This document shows positions 1-11,103 of a stretch of 64,000 nt of DNA, in pieces; positions within the stretch are counted from its first letter, which is position 1; every line of letters begins with the position of its first letter. The notes under the pieces were generated by a model that had not been told where the DNA came from, made no database searches, and saw only the letters and a list, made by a program, of their open reading frames with translations. Location: positions 806,001 through 870,000 of the forward strand of contig JAHLEZ010000017.1 in the NCBI GenBank assembly GCA_020726505.1, written 5' to 3'. The stretch is from Leptodontidium sp. MPI-SDFR-AT-0119. Taxonomy: Eukaryota > Ascomycota > Leotiomycetes > Helotiales > Leptodontidiaceae. Made by a program: the position numbers and the translations under genes.

Positions 1-941
1 ACGAGAAAGGGAAGGTACCGAAGATGTCTCTTGGCTTACTATCAGCCCAAATTTAGATAAGCATGCCTTTAGAAAATTGACTCGAGACTCATTGTCCTCA
101 GCCAAATCCTCTACTAGCTTCGGATAATTCTGGCCGTTTGACTTTGGATCGAGATTAACAGCAGCGAACCTCTCTTTGTTAGATGAATCTGTCGATATGA
201 TGAACGAGTCGATGACTTACTCTGGATGTGGTCCTGTCAATATTGCTCCTCCTTCTCCAACTTTGCAATAGACCACAGCTGCCGAGCCTCCCTCGACATC
301 AAGATCGCCTGAATAATTTGCGAGAACTTCAACACCCTTATCCGAAAATGTTTCCGCATCGACAAATATGCCCCCTCCATTGTAGTACGACCGGAAAGTT
401 TGAGGTATGACTCCAGCTTTAAATGCTTCCTTTACAACCTTCACATCGATTGCTTTCGCGCCAGCTTCGCTGTGATAGACGAAGCCTTTGAAAGCACATC
501 CTCGACAAGTTCCAGGAAAGAGGGCCAGCTCCCGATAGCCTATGACCTCCAATGCCTTGTTCCCCACTTCGAATTCGCATTTTGAACTTCCATAGTAGCC
601 TCCAGCGCAAAATCCAAGGTAGGAGCCGCCTCGACGGACAAACTGCTCAATGCGTCGGTTCCCTTCACCATTCAAAGACCGACAGTAGCCCATATCAGCA
701 CCTCCAGGAAATACCAAGAGAGCACACGAAGCTGTCCATGGTTCCTTGAGAATCACGTTGTCGGTCACGGGTATGACAGCGTAATTGGGCGAGAGAAGGC
801 GCCGTAATGTATACAGGCAATGTCTCACAGACTCGATAGTACTCCCGTTTCCTAATCAAGATGTTAAAAAGAAAGGACGTTTGGACATTTGAGAGTGTGG
901 GTACCTGAATAGACCAGAACGTTCATCTTCCTCGTCGCCAT
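1..941 (-). CDS. BPL1: Biotin-protein ligase, N-terminal part (gene runs off the left edge)
   Basis: Biotin holoenzyme synthetase attaches biotin through biotinyl-AMP to carboxylases such as acetyl-CoA and pyruvate carboxylase. Exons on the minus strand: 941-905, 851-221 and 169 to the edge, with GT..AG introns and phases that join cleanly. The start ATG at 941 gives MATRKMNVLVYSGNGSTIES, the usual start of fungal enzymes. What is visible is the glutamine-amidotransferase-like N-terminal domain (BPL_N): a VFPGGADMGYC segment, then FCAGGYYGS (nucleophile-elbow-like, with Cys), then GGG-IFVDAE. The last exon reads FAAVNLDPK and LAEDNESRVNFLKACLSK, also typical of BPL1. The catalytic biotin-ligase domain lies outside the window. 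It is divergent from COA4 across only 90 bp. Confidence is high for the family; the exon 3 acceptor (AG at 171-170) was chosen by frame. Confidence 0.93.
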
Positions 942-1031
942 CTTGTGCACAACCCAGGCTTAGCCTAGCCGAGCTTAACTCAAATGAGATCTTAGAAATC
1001 GCCTGATTCTTTCAATCACAACAACAACACA
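942..1031. promoter_or_regulatory. 90-bp bidirectional promoter between BPL1 and COA4
   Basis: Only 90 bp separate the two start codons, so this stretch must hold both 5' UTRs and core promoters unless transcription starts inside a neighbour. It contains TAGCCTAGCC and a CAATCACAACAACAACACA leader just before the COA4 ATG. No TATA box is seen. Confidence 0.6.
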
Positions 1032-1474
1032 ATGTCGAAATCAGAAAGCGATTCGAAAGTGGCAGCGGCGGTGGAGGATGATGATGAGCCGGATGAGTGG
1101 TGAGTATCAAGACCTCAACAGATAAATCAGCCAACCGCTAACTGTGCTTGCAGGGACAAGCGGATCTTCAGCACTGGCTGCGCTGGTGAGTCAAATCGCC
1201 GAATGGGCTCTATCAGGATATATTCTCACATGGAGGTACAGCGGAGAATACCAAGATGACGGATTGCTATTGGGAGAAGAAGGATTGGAGGCTTTGCAAA
1301 GACGAGGTGAGGATGGCAAGCTTTCTCGACCTAGCGATTCCAAGCCACATCACGTGGATGACGAAACATTTGAAGCTTTTACTGATCTTTGGAGATGATA
1401 CACAGATGGAGAACTTTAAGAAGTGTTGGAAGCAGCATCAGAATGATAAAAGGACCGATTCGAAGGATGCATGA
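1032..1474 (+). CDS. COA4: Cytochrome c oxidase assembly factor 4, twin CX9C protein
   Basis: Small mitochondrial intermembrane-space protein needed for cytochrome oxidase assembly, normally imported by the Mia40 disulfide relay. Four exons: 1032-1099, 1154-1185, 1242-1306 and 1406-1474 (234 nt, 77 aa), all with GT..AG introns of 54-99 nt. The spliced product has two CX9C motifs, Cys32/Cys42 and Cys52/Cys62, in the order CAAENTKMTDC then CKDEMENFKKC, preceded by an acidic DDDEPDEWDKRIF segment as in fungal COA4. The second CX9C motif is split by the last intron (1307-1405), so without splicing the motif is invisible. A short lysine-rich tail ends the protein. The family is clear from the double motif; no other twin CX9C protein fits the WEKKDWRLC spacer as well. 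Confidence 0.9.
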
Positions 1475-1704
1475 TATGGTGGAGCAACGCCTCGGCGACC
1501 GAGTATGAAAGATTTTTGGCGGGTTGTAAGATTATGTGTAGATATTACGACAGGTCTCTGCTCCTCTCTACATCAGGGAATGATTACCATTACTCTAAGA
1601 GTAATGAAATACGCGACTCGTTTTGGTTTCCAATTTACAAACGCTTTTGTCTTCTCGTGATCTCGTGATGTTGGTGGCAAGATGCCGCTCGGCAAATCGC
1701 GAGT

Positions 1705-2660
1705 TTGTCTGCCATGGCGAACTCTCGCGTGCAACCTCTCGAAAGCACATCAACCATGGCGACTATAATACCCAGAGCTGCACGCTCTACTCTACCGAAA
1801 TGTCTATCTGCGGGAGTCTCTACTTCGAGATCAGACATTCTACGATCAGCGAAGGCAGCAAACTCTGCACGATGCCTCTCGACAACTCGCCGATTTGCAG
1901 CTGTGCCAGCATCTACTTATACTCGCAAGCCTGTCGACGCACCAAAGACAGCTCCTCCTCCACCAACAAAGCAGCCCTCCATCGATGATCAATCGCCCAT
2001 CAAGGATATGACCAGTGGTCTCGCAGATGAGCCATTGATCCTTGACGAAGGCAGCAGGCAAGTGGACTGGACGAGGTCATTCCATGGCCTATCTGCACAG
2101 CCCTTCTCCAAAGAAGCCGCAGATATCTTGTTGGCACCTATACCGGCAGATGATGTGGAGGTCAAGCCAGATGGAATCATGTATCTGCCAGAAATCAAAT
2201 ACAGGAGGATATTGAACAGAGCCTTTGGACCTGGTGGCTGGGGCCTCGCACCGAGAGGAGAGACAATCGTTACGGGGAAGAGCATCACCAGAGAGTATGC
2301 CCTTGTTGCCCATGGAAGGTAAACCACTACTTCGAACGACTCAGGAGTGAGTACGGCAATATGCTAATACATCTGCCCTGCAGATTGGTATCAGTTGCAC
2401 GAGGCGAACAAGATTATTTCTCGCCTGAAGGTATTCCTACTGCCACCGAAGGTTGCAAATCGAACGCTCTGATGCGTTGCTGCAAAGATCTAGGCGTTGC
2501 TAGCGAACTGTGGGATCCTCGGTATAATCGGAAGTTCATGAAAGACCACGCAAAGCAAATCTGGGTGGAGCACGTCCCAACGAAGAAGAAGAAGCAGATA
2601 TGGCTGCGGAAGGATGACGAGCCTAGATACCCGTTCAAGGAGTCGAAATTTGTTGCATAG
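1705..2660 (+). CDS. MGM101: Mitochondrial genome maintenance protein MGM101
   Basis: Single-strand annealing protein of mitochondrial nucleoids, related to Rad52-type recombinases and needed for mtDNA repair and retention. Exons 1705-2318 and 2384-2660 (up to 296 aa). Three in-frame ATGs are possible: 1705, 1714 (GCCATGG context) and 1756 (ACCATGG); the last begins [17 protein letters not shown], a good mitochondrial presequence rich in R, S and A, and may be the real start. The core starts near DWTRSFHGL and contains [45 protein letters not shown] across the intron, then [20 protein letters not shown] and a C-terminal [11 protein letters not shown]...WVEHV, all characteristic of MGM101. It lies 230 bp after COA4 on the same strand. 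Confidence 0.95.
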
Positions 2661-5215
2661 AGCACTGGGATAGCGTGGAGTTCTGGTCTGCATCGATGGT
2701 CGGGTTGTACTATAAACTGTACGAACATGCACAAGCACATTCGGAGAGGATACAAATATATCGTATCTCCTCCATCCGCTCCATTCGAACAAACCGATGT
2801 AAAGATACTTTGAGGCCGGGTTGTTTTCATATTGTTCGAGGGCCAACCGTTCATGATGTATACCGCTTTGATTACATTATGGGTTGACAGACCAAGAGCA
2901 AGAAGCCACTAGATCTGGTCAAATGGCCATACATGATGATGCAAAGGCATTGCGAAGCACTGTATTTGAATTGAGATAGGATGTGGGTGGGAAGTTTAAT
3001 AGACAAATACTCCCACTTTGAATTGATGCTAATGTGTTGCCAGGATTTAGACCAACTTTCAGTGAGCCTACAAAGACGAGGCGAGATTGCGGTGCGGAGA
3101 AAGATTCCTCGAAAGAAGGTCAAGGGAGAAAGGAGAGTGACCCTGGAATGGGTCGGTTCATGGCTGGTTGATATCTGGCTGACAGCATAGAGCTTCGCAA
3201 AGTTTTCGCAATTTTCAATACAACACTCTCTCACAATATTATACTTCGATCACGATTCCGGTCATTTGTCGCCTTTCATAGGCCCGAGCCAGCTTTGCCT
3301 CGTAGACCGACGTGACTATGCTGTTCATGCATGTATGATGGTGCTATTGAGGCTCTGCCCAGTTTCAACCAAACAATTTCGAGCTTATGGATCCGCTGTC
3401 CCGCCTGTACGACAAATAAATGAGCTGTCCTACATCGCCTCCGCCTCCACACCACACCTCGCTTCGTATGTTTAGAGAGCAAACGCTGCATTCTTCACCG
3501 GTCTATACGTATCAACAGAACTTAAACATCAAGATCGATGCGCTGTGAAATTAATCAAGTGATCACGTACAGCGAGCCATATGTGTGGCAATCGATATGT
3601 ATTATTCAGGAATCTTCAACAATACATCTATTCAACGGCCGAGTTCGACACATATCAACCCTAGCCTATAAGTCTCGGCACTTTGAGGGTCAAGTCATGA
3701 CTCGTCTACTATGTGGACGGTGTGTGCAGCTCAACCTCACATGGTCCTGTATGACCACGCCTCCATGCATAGAACTTCTTCAGATCGATCCTGCACACAA
3801 CCTCGTATATGTCTACCCAAACAAAGTCCCAGCCACTCCGCCTTCCTCCACGTTTCTCACCCTCCGAATGATGAGCATCGCAGGCTCAAGCCCACGGAGC
3901 TGGGCTGCAATCCCCGGTGAATACCATGGCGTGGAGCATTTCTGCTGCATACGCCCTCACATCCATATACATAGCCCCTTCAACCAATTCGAATCGATTG
4001 GCCACAGTTACCTGTTGTAACGCTATCTGCGAATCAAAAAGTCCCCGAAAGCCCCCACAGAAGTCATGATAGAAGTTGGCAACTGGTAGGTGCGCACTTG
4101 GTCACAAAGGGTCGAGCCCAGCCTCTCACACTTTATTCTTCAGATGCATCCTGAACGACGATCTTCGACGGTGTAGAGTTACCTGCTTTTCCTATTGCTG
4201 CCGTCTGATGCAGGCGGGAAATCTTCAATGTGTTGTTGTCGTCATCGCAATGGAGCGCCTCGTCTGCAATTGTTATGATTTGGATCCACAGCCTTAGAGT
4301 CTCTACTGGTTCTTGATACTCATCGCACATTGAAAGCCGTGCAATTCACATTGCTTTGCCGAAAGGTCCACTAAGCTGTGTTTGACCACCAAATTTCCGG
4401 GCTCTTGGCAACAATAGTCAAGGCTGAGTCCAAAGGCTTCTTCTCACGATGGGGTGATGTGCCCAGCGGTGTTAGGCTGGCAGACGCGAGCACAGTGTTA
4501 CCATCTTTCAAAGAGTGAACATGTAGATCGTCTCTCGATGCTCCGCCTTTTCTACCTTAGCTGTCCGGTTTGCGAAATGGCAACCATGCATCTGCCTTTC
4601 AGGGATTTCGGTGACTCCTAGTGAACGCTAGAACGCCGTTCTGCTGTTTGATTGGTGTGATGTGTGATGAGAAGCTTCTTCTGCGTCTGCCGGAGGAGAC
4701 ATGTGGTGTGTCTTGCAGAAGAAAGCCTCATAACGCCCCGTTGCTTTTGCCTTGACTGCGGAATCGTGCGAAGCTACACCTGTGACTTTGGCAGACTTAG
4801 CAATAGTCGAGGGTCTTTGTGGCTCTGTGCTGGGCTCCTGCTGCGAGGGCTGCAGTTTGCTTGCCATAAGTTCTCGCAGCCTTTCCTCTTGAAAGACGCC
4901 AGTGTGCCTTTCATAAAGTCCAGTGCCCGGCCAACATCATCTCGACCTTATTGATTAAGCCATCGGCCTCAGCTACCTGTTTTTTTGCGACTGAAGTTAG
5001 TATCTGGACCTCCCTATCTCCTTCCTTGAGCATGCCGTACGTTCTGCCGGATTGTTTCCGCCGCCCCTTGCAGGCTCTACGCGCCGTTGGAAGAAAGCTT
5101 GGTGGCTGTCTCGTGGGGGCCTCCAATGATGAGGAAACAGCTCTGGTGAGTAGATGAAGAAAGCCCCATCTTCCACCACCTACTTACAGGATTTCATCGA
5201 AAGCAAAAGAATATT
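2661..5215. other. Intergenic, no confident gene
   Basis: About 2.5 kb between MGM101 and the first kinase. Short open frames occur on both strands (for example 3538-4020 plus, 4628-4867 and 4911-5126 minus), but none shows a domain, a sensible intron set or an amino-acid composition I trust. At 5146-5189 there is a clean intron-like unit (GTGAGT ... CTTACAG) on the plus strand just before the kinase frame opens, which may be a 5' UTR or first-exon intron of that gene. Confidence 0.5.
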
Positions 5216-7480
5216 GTGCATCCTTCTTCAACGACCGAATTAGATACGGATACCTCTAATCACGAGCCCACACGGGAAAACTCAAAATCAAGTAGACATC
5301 TTCACCCCGCGACACCCAGCACCTCTCCAACAGCGGTCTCAGCCAGAGAAAATGGAGATCCTCCATCTCAGCTTGGAAAACCATCACGTCGGAGCTCCCT
5401 ACAGCTCAGTCATTCGAAAACATCCACATTGAACACGCGCAATAAGGTCGAGAAGGGGGTTGAAACCTCGCTGAAAGGAGTTCTTCAACCTGTAGGTTGC
5501 GACTCGGAGAGAATTGAATCTGATGTTTTAGTCGGTTTGGCTGATAGCACATTGTCAAGCCTCACGCCTCTTGATACTCCTCCGCCGCAGGTCAGACCTC
5601 CTGATGCGTACATTGTGATGCTTGGCAACAATTTACAGACAAACCCCACCGAAGGCGAAGGACTGGATAATTCAATTCAGGTGGAGGGGGGTGGCCGCTT
5701 GATTGAAGACGGACTGCTGACTGCGGAGGTTCATGATGCAAACAACCCACCAAATCTACGAGAACAACTAGGCGAAGCTCAGTATGAACCCTGGCGGGAC
5801 AATAGGTATTTCATCGCCAACAATGACTTGCGACGTCTCATAACACCCAAGTCGATTTTACGTCAGATGGAGATGGAAACGGGGCTCGGCAGTACCGACA
5901 TACAGCAGCAAACTGCTTTGGTAATCTCCGAGCGTGCTCACAAGCTCTTTGCAACTCTGGTCTGTTTACGCCTTGACCGTTGCATTTACGGTTTCCTTGA
6001 AGAGGGAATAGACGATACAGATCTACCTTTCGTTCGGTTAAACAGTTGTGATGAAAGCAGGAGGTTCAGTCTTTGCAGCAAAAAGACACCGCGCGAGCCT
6101 ATCAAATGCATGATGGCCTGGGGTCGAAGCGATGTCCGCGAGTTTGCAAAGACCCAGTGGTACATGCTGGCACCCGTGCTCGAATTCACCGACGACATCG
6201 AACACTATGACTTTGAACACCACTGTATCCTCCCTTGGATAGAAGACCATGAATGTAGCAGCTCAGGACACAAGGGAGGGGCAGTAGAGGGCGGATTTGG
6301 CTCAGTGTGGAAGATAAAAATCCATCCGGCTCATCAACGACTCGTTCATGGATTGATTCCGGCGGAGAGAACACCAACCCAAGTCTCAAGCCTATCGATA
6401 AATGAGCTGGAATGCCCATATATCTACGCCGCTGTGAAACGGCTGCATCTGACCGACGAAGAAAGTTTCTGGTCGGAAGTAGCAATGCTGAAGGAGTTCA
6501 AAAAGAACCCCCACGCCCAATTGGTGAAATTACTGGCCACATTTCGCTGGCAAGACCGCTACTATTTGATATTCCCCTTCGCAGAATCAAACCTACGGGA
6601 ATATTGGAAAGCAACCCCTGTGCCCGAATTCTCATTCCACAACGTTTTTTGGGTTCTGCAGCAATGCAGGGCAATCACGTCCGGCTTGCACGTTGTTCAC
6701 GAGCAGCGCTACACACATGCCTCGCCTGGCAACAGCAACCACGACGAACAGAGTCGTTATGGGCGTCATGGTGACCTAAAAGCCGAAAACATTCTTTGGT
6801 TTCCAGAAGGGACCGAACTGGGACGACTAGTCATCGCAGACTTCGGATTGACAGATTTTCATAAACGATCCACTAGATCCGACATTCCTGCGGGCCACAT
6901 CACAGGATCGCCTTCCTACGAACCCCCCGAACTTACTCTTCATGAAAAGGTCTCTCGCGCCTACGACATTTGGACTCTAGGGTGTCTCTACCTAGAACTC
7001 GTCACTTGGCTCGTGGCTGGATGGGATGCTCTCGAGAGATTCCCCGATGCCCGTAGGGAAAGCATGTCTAAGCAGCCCAATGTCGTAGATGATACATTCT
7101 TCACCATAATGGGTGAGGGCAGTCCCGGGGCGCCACCAAAACAAGCTATCCTCCGTGGCAGTGTCGGCTCATGGATAGCAGACCTCCACGAGATGCCACG
7201 ATGCTCAGCTTTCATCCACGAATTTTTAAATCTGATATCGAAGCACATGTTGCTAGTAGACCCAGGCGCTCGCATCAAAATCGCACATCTCAATCGAGAG
7301 ATCCAGAATATGATAGTCAAAGCGGAAAGAGACCCTTCATATTTGATTGAGGGCAAGCCATGTCCACCACGAGGCCAACTGGACCCCCATCCATCCAGCC
7401 TCGCCGCGTTAGGGTTGAATGAGAACAAATTTCCAGGGACTGCAGACGGAACACCACTCCCGCGGAAAGGCAATCTTTGA
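5216..7480 (+). CDS. Fungal protein kinase-like protein, 5' end uncertain
   Basis: The open frame runs 5216-7480 without introns, but at 5216 the codon is GTG; the first in-frame ATG is at 5618 (620 aa). The disordered Ser/Thr-rich N-terminus therefore either is UTR or needs an upstream exon; the intron-like 5146-5189 does not join in phase to an ATG that I can find. The kinase domain is clear: glycine loop GGFGSVWK (about residue 356 counted from 5216), Lys in AAVKRL, catalytic loop HGDLKAENIL (HGD instead of HRD), DFG in IADFGL, then SPSYEPPEL and SRAYDIWTLGCLYLE. An upstream region ending YDFEHHCILPWIED is shared with the kinase at 11.9 kb, so the two are paralogs. The family belongs to expanded Pezizomycotina kinases of unknown role; Lys, Asp and DFG are present, so activity is plausible. 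Confidence 0.82.
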   Translation: MHPSSTTELDTDTSNHEPTRENSKSSRHLHPATPSTSPTAVSARENGDPPSQLGKPSRRSSLQLSHSKTSTLNTRNKVEKGVETSLKGVLQPVGCDSERIESDVLVGLADSTLSSLTPLDTPPPQVRPPDAYIVMLGNNLQTNPTEGEGLDNSIQVEGGGRLIEDGLLTAEVHDANNPPNLREQLGEAQYEPWRDNRYFIANNDLRRLITPKSILRQMEMETGLGSTDIQQQTALVISERAHKLFATLVCLRLDRCIYGFLEEGIDDTDLPFVRLNSCDESRRFSLCSKKTPREPIKCMMAWGRSDVREFAKTQWYMLAPVLEFTDDIEHYDFEHHCILPWIEDHECSSSGHKGGAVEGGFGSVWKIKIHPAHQRLVHGLIPAERTPTQVSSLSINELECPYIYAAVKRLHLTDEESFWSEVAMLKEFKKNPHAQLVKLLATFRWQDRYYLIFPFAESNLREYWKATPVPEFSFHNVFWVLQQCRAITSGLHVVHEQRYTHASPGNSNHDEQSRYGRHGDLKAENILWFPEGTELGRLVIADFGLTDFHKRSTRSDIPAGHITGSPSYEPPELTLHEKVSRAYDIWTLGCLYLELVTWLVAGWDALERFPDARRESMSKQPNVVDDTFFTIMGEGSPGAPPKQAILRGSVGSWIADLHEMPRCSAFIHEFLNLISKHMLLVDPGARIKIAHLNREIQNMIVKAERDPSYLIEGKPCPPRGQLDPHPSSLAALGLNENKFPGTADGTPLPRKGNL

Positions 7481-9181
7481 CACAGCTGGCTACATGCATA
7501 CCAGCTTTCCCTTTGAACTTGACATTCTTATTCCGCAACCTCCTAGACTGGAATTAGAAAAGGAGCGATCGAGCATTTTTTGTATTTGTTTTTGTACCTA
7601 CGATCATGACAGGCGTTTAGGGACAACAGACAACCCTATCAAGGCATGTTATATGTAAAAAGATACCACTAGAATTGTGGGGAAGGGAAATGCACTGCGA
7701 CTTGGTGCGGAGTTTTCATCTAGATCATAGATTTCCCTGCGATCCAGGCACACCGCGTAGGACTTGGGGTATAAATAATGTGGCCATCGAATCGAATGAA
7801 GATACCAAAGATTCCTGTCTAGTTGACCTCACAGGTACTTATTGACATTCATGACTGGGTATTCACCCCAACTTTCGACACAGTCATCTCCCCAAACACC
7901 CCAGTCGCGGCCCCAATATTGCATGTCTGGCGGACGAGGTGTTCGCGAGGGTACTTCAGCCGTAACAACACTGAACGATCTGGTCCTTCTTCTGGTAAGT
8001 ATCATATCTGTTGAGTGGCAAAAGGGGGACTCGAACCTCAGTGAGGAGCGTGGGCACGTTCAAAATCCAGCAGTCCAACTGCAGCTGCGCCATGTTAGCG
8101 AGTGAATGCCGTGCTGAGTGGGTGGCTGAGCGTACTCTGATAGCGAAGTCGCCATTCGGAAACAAATTCTTCACGACTTGGGCTAATTTCCTTCGATCGA
8201 CGTATCGCCTTTCGATTATCTGCTCGTATCGCATGCCTCTCTTTATATTTGAGTGCGATCAAGGAAGCCACCGGGGCCGTTGACGATCAAAATTGAAGTG
8301 TTTGCAATTGAATGTCGTCGTGAAATGCTACGCATTCCTTTCCAAAAAGCAAGCAAAGCCTCCCAGTACCTCTAGTCAACCACACCCCGCGGAAGCATCC
8401 GATTATATTACTACGCACTAACACCATCCGCTGACGACCCACGCAAAGGTGGTTATGAGCATGCTCTGCAATGGCTGCCCTCGGAGGCAGAGCTTGATTG
8501 AAGCATTGGTACACGATTGCGTGTCAACACCGTCACCAATAAAATACCGGGGAAGCGCGAGGCACGCTTCTTGCTGCAGATGCCTTTTGATTACAACAGC
8601 TACAATATGCTCAGGCAGGCGAGGAGCCATCATGTCCGTCGCAGAAAGCCTGGCCGGGCGGCGAAACAAAACCTGAACAGTAATGGGGCTACGGGCCTTC
8701 TCCTCTGAATCTTCCGCGTGAGCAAGGTATGCCACGCCAACGAGCTTTCGCCCGGTTGATACGATCATGCAGTGATCACGATTTGCATGTTCACCGTCTC
8801 ATGGCCTCAAGCGATGGGCAATCTCACAGAAAGTGACCCTCCAATGACTTCCACCCGGATGCATATTCGTTCATTTATCCCGCAGCTTTCATTGTGTGTT
8901 GCCGGCGACGTGGCCATCAGGTTGCAGTGGCTGAGCTGGCCGCATGAGGTATCGCATGCACGTCGTGGTGATGCCGAGCCTGGATGCGAAGCTATGGCTG
9001 CATCATGGCCCACTTAAATGCATTCAACATCGAACTCGGCCCGGAAAGCATGTGAGCTAATTGCCACAGCCTTCGTTGGGTCTGTGATCATCGTTGAGTT
9101 TTGTTTGGGAATGTTTATTGGGTGTCGGTTTGCTTGTAAATTAATCCCATATGTCTGGTCGCCGCAATTCTCCAATTCAAC
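7481..9181. other. Intergenic with one tRNA-like remnant
   Basis: No protein gene supported. The only recognisable item is the degenerate tRNA-like sequence at 8016-8099. Short open frames here (for example 7842-8105 plus, 8418-8768 minus) overlap it or lack any domain. Confidence 0.5.
8016..8099 (-). pseudogene. Degenerate tRNA-like sequence
   Basis: The minus strand reads an A-box-like TGGCGCAGCTGCAGTTGG, an anticodon-loop-like GGATTTTGAA and an exact B-box GGTTCGAGTCC, in tRNA order and spacing over 84 nt. The stems do not fold well: the T-stem has two mismatches and the acceptor stem about two, and the 3' half of the anticodon stem is lost. This looks like a decayed tRNA or tRNA-derived element. 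The B-box could by itself still recruit TFIIIC. tRNAscan-SE or Infernal would decide. Confidence 0.35.
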
Positions 9182-11103
9182 ATGTCGGCCATGGGAACAG
9201 TGGATATCGAAAGGCGACCAATTCCCGAGGAAAAAGTTGACGATGACTTCGTCAATACCTTTTGCCAGAGTGCCACCCTTTCCGATTTGCGGCTCGATAC
9301 ATTTAATAATTCAGACTCCCAAAGCAGGCTGGAATGGATGGAGAAATGTGCAGTACGGCGGCCGATATCTGGCTTGTCTAGTTTACAACATTTCGCTGTA
9401 TGTGTACTCTTGCTTCTCACGGAATTTAGAAGTCAACAACTCGCTAGAGAATCTTGATATTGATGTGGGGCATAGGAACAAACCAATTCATGTCAAATCT
9501 TCTGTATCAGCCAAAAGAGCTCGTACGACCGCCTTCGAATAACTCAAGAGCTATTCCACCAGCTTGTTACCACATATTCAATGTTTCCCAGGATCTGGGA
9601 CTTCATGTCGCCTTTTGGATTCAAAACTCGCAAGTCTGATATCGGAGATGCCCCTTTCCGGTATCGCCAACGAGAACACAATGGTGTTGGAGTTTTGGGC
9701 TCATTCGGTACTTAAATTCCTGAACGTTGCTTAAGCACGACTGACATAAAACAGAGTGTGCTTACAGCTTCCGCTATACGGTTCTAAATCATCGGGTGGA
9801 TCCCGAGGGTCCCAGTGCGGACTTTGACCGGTGGTCTGTTCGGCAGATGGCTGTCTATCAACAGTACGATAGTAGCAAAGATAGAATAATGCTGCTGTTG
9901 GTTACCCCATCCAACACGGCGCGGCTGAAGTTGGAAGATCTGATTTGTTCCACAAATGTCAAGCGCAAGCAACTTCACGCATTTGACCTTCACCAGACTT
10001 TGATATCCACTCTGCATGGGAACTGGCGACTTTATATTCGAGACTTGGAAAGAGATCTGCAAATTCAGGTAGGTAGAGAATTCAAGACATGTCTTGTAGA
10101 AAGGGCTAAAACTCTTTGGTAGTCGGATCGTGTGACATTGTCAAGAGTTAATGTGGAGACAGACTTCATGGTGCCGTTTCTTGACAGACAACGCTTGAAA
10201 ACGACAGAGGATAAAATACTGGACTTGAAGATTATTTTCGACTGCCTCAGTCATACTGTTTCTCATCTCAGTCGGCAATGTCAGAGTAATTGCCTTGGTA
10301 TGCAGTGTATAGACTGCAGATGCCCAGAAATGATCGAAGAACTAGAGGAGCAGCTGCATGACATCGAGATAAATATCAAAAGAACAGAAGTTCTTCACAA
10401 GAGGGCACAGGCAACTGCACAATTGGTATATTATCAAGCTACAGGCCCGGGTCTCGAATATCTTTTACTGACTTATGGGGTCGCTCAGATCTCAGACGTC
10501 TTGGCTTACGAGAACGCGCAAGTCATGAACCTCAACGGTAGATCGCTATACGAACTTACTCAAGAGTCCAAAGAGGAGAATAGCAAGATGAGGATACTTA
10601 CTGTAAGACAATACCCTAAACTTATAGCAGAAAACTTCTCACTGATTGCAGGAAAGAAGTACGAGGGATGCAGCGGCCGTCAAAATACTCACCGTCATAA
10701 CGCTTATATATCTACCCGTCACAGTTGTAGCTGTGAGTGATTCCTCAACGTTAAATTACAATCAATTTTATGCTAATTCTTTATTTCGTTGTAGAGTATC
10801 TTTTCAAGTCAACTCATCCAAGTTGACGACCATGGGCGAATTTCGGTCATATCAGAATCCTGGTGGTTTGTTGTTGTCTCACTCCCATTGACAGTTTTTA
10901 CTTTCTTGTTTTGGAGGTACTGGTTATCGCATACCATGAAGAAATCCGAACAGAAGAAGCCAACTCAGGCCAGCGAACAGAGCAAAGCGGACGAGGGCCA
11001 TTCATCGTCACCGATGAGAGTAGGAACGATTGCCGAGCTGAGCAGACGTTTACAAGCCTTTCGAATTCAGAAGAGAGATGTAGCTCTACAACACTTACCT
11101 TGA
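9182..11103 (+). CDS. CorA-like membrane protein (fungal accessory family)
   Basis: Seven exons rebuilt by splice site and phase: 9182-9397, 9476-9707, 9755-10068, 10123-10425, 10489-10602, 10652-10732 and 10795-11103 (522 aa). The fifth intron region includes 10426-10488, a 63-nt intron with no stop and an ideal TACTGAC branch site, easy to miss. The N-terminal half has a PSADFDRWSVRQMAVYQQYD block, which I recall from the fungal CorA-like domain; the middle is helical and charged. The C-terminus has the hallmark of this group: STRDAAAVKILTVITLIYLP, a first membrane helix, a short loop, then a second helix WWFVVVSLPLTVFTFLFW and a basic cytoplasmic tail. True CorA Mg2+ channels carry a GMN loop; I do not see GMN, so transport of Mg2+ should not be assumed. 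It lies between two paralogous kinases on the same strand. Confidence 0.82.

Noticed and set aside
3538..4020. 160-codon open frame on the plus strand
   Set aside because: No domain, no conserved-looking composition, overlaps other frames; probably chance.
4628..5126. Two minus-strand frames (4628-4867, 4911-5126) that might be exons of one gene
   Set aside because: Tried to join them; no intron keeps phase and there are stops between them. At best a decayed gene.
9182..11103. True CorA Mg2+ channel
   Set aside because: Two C-terminal helices fit, but no GMN signature is found, so only a CorA-like label is justified.
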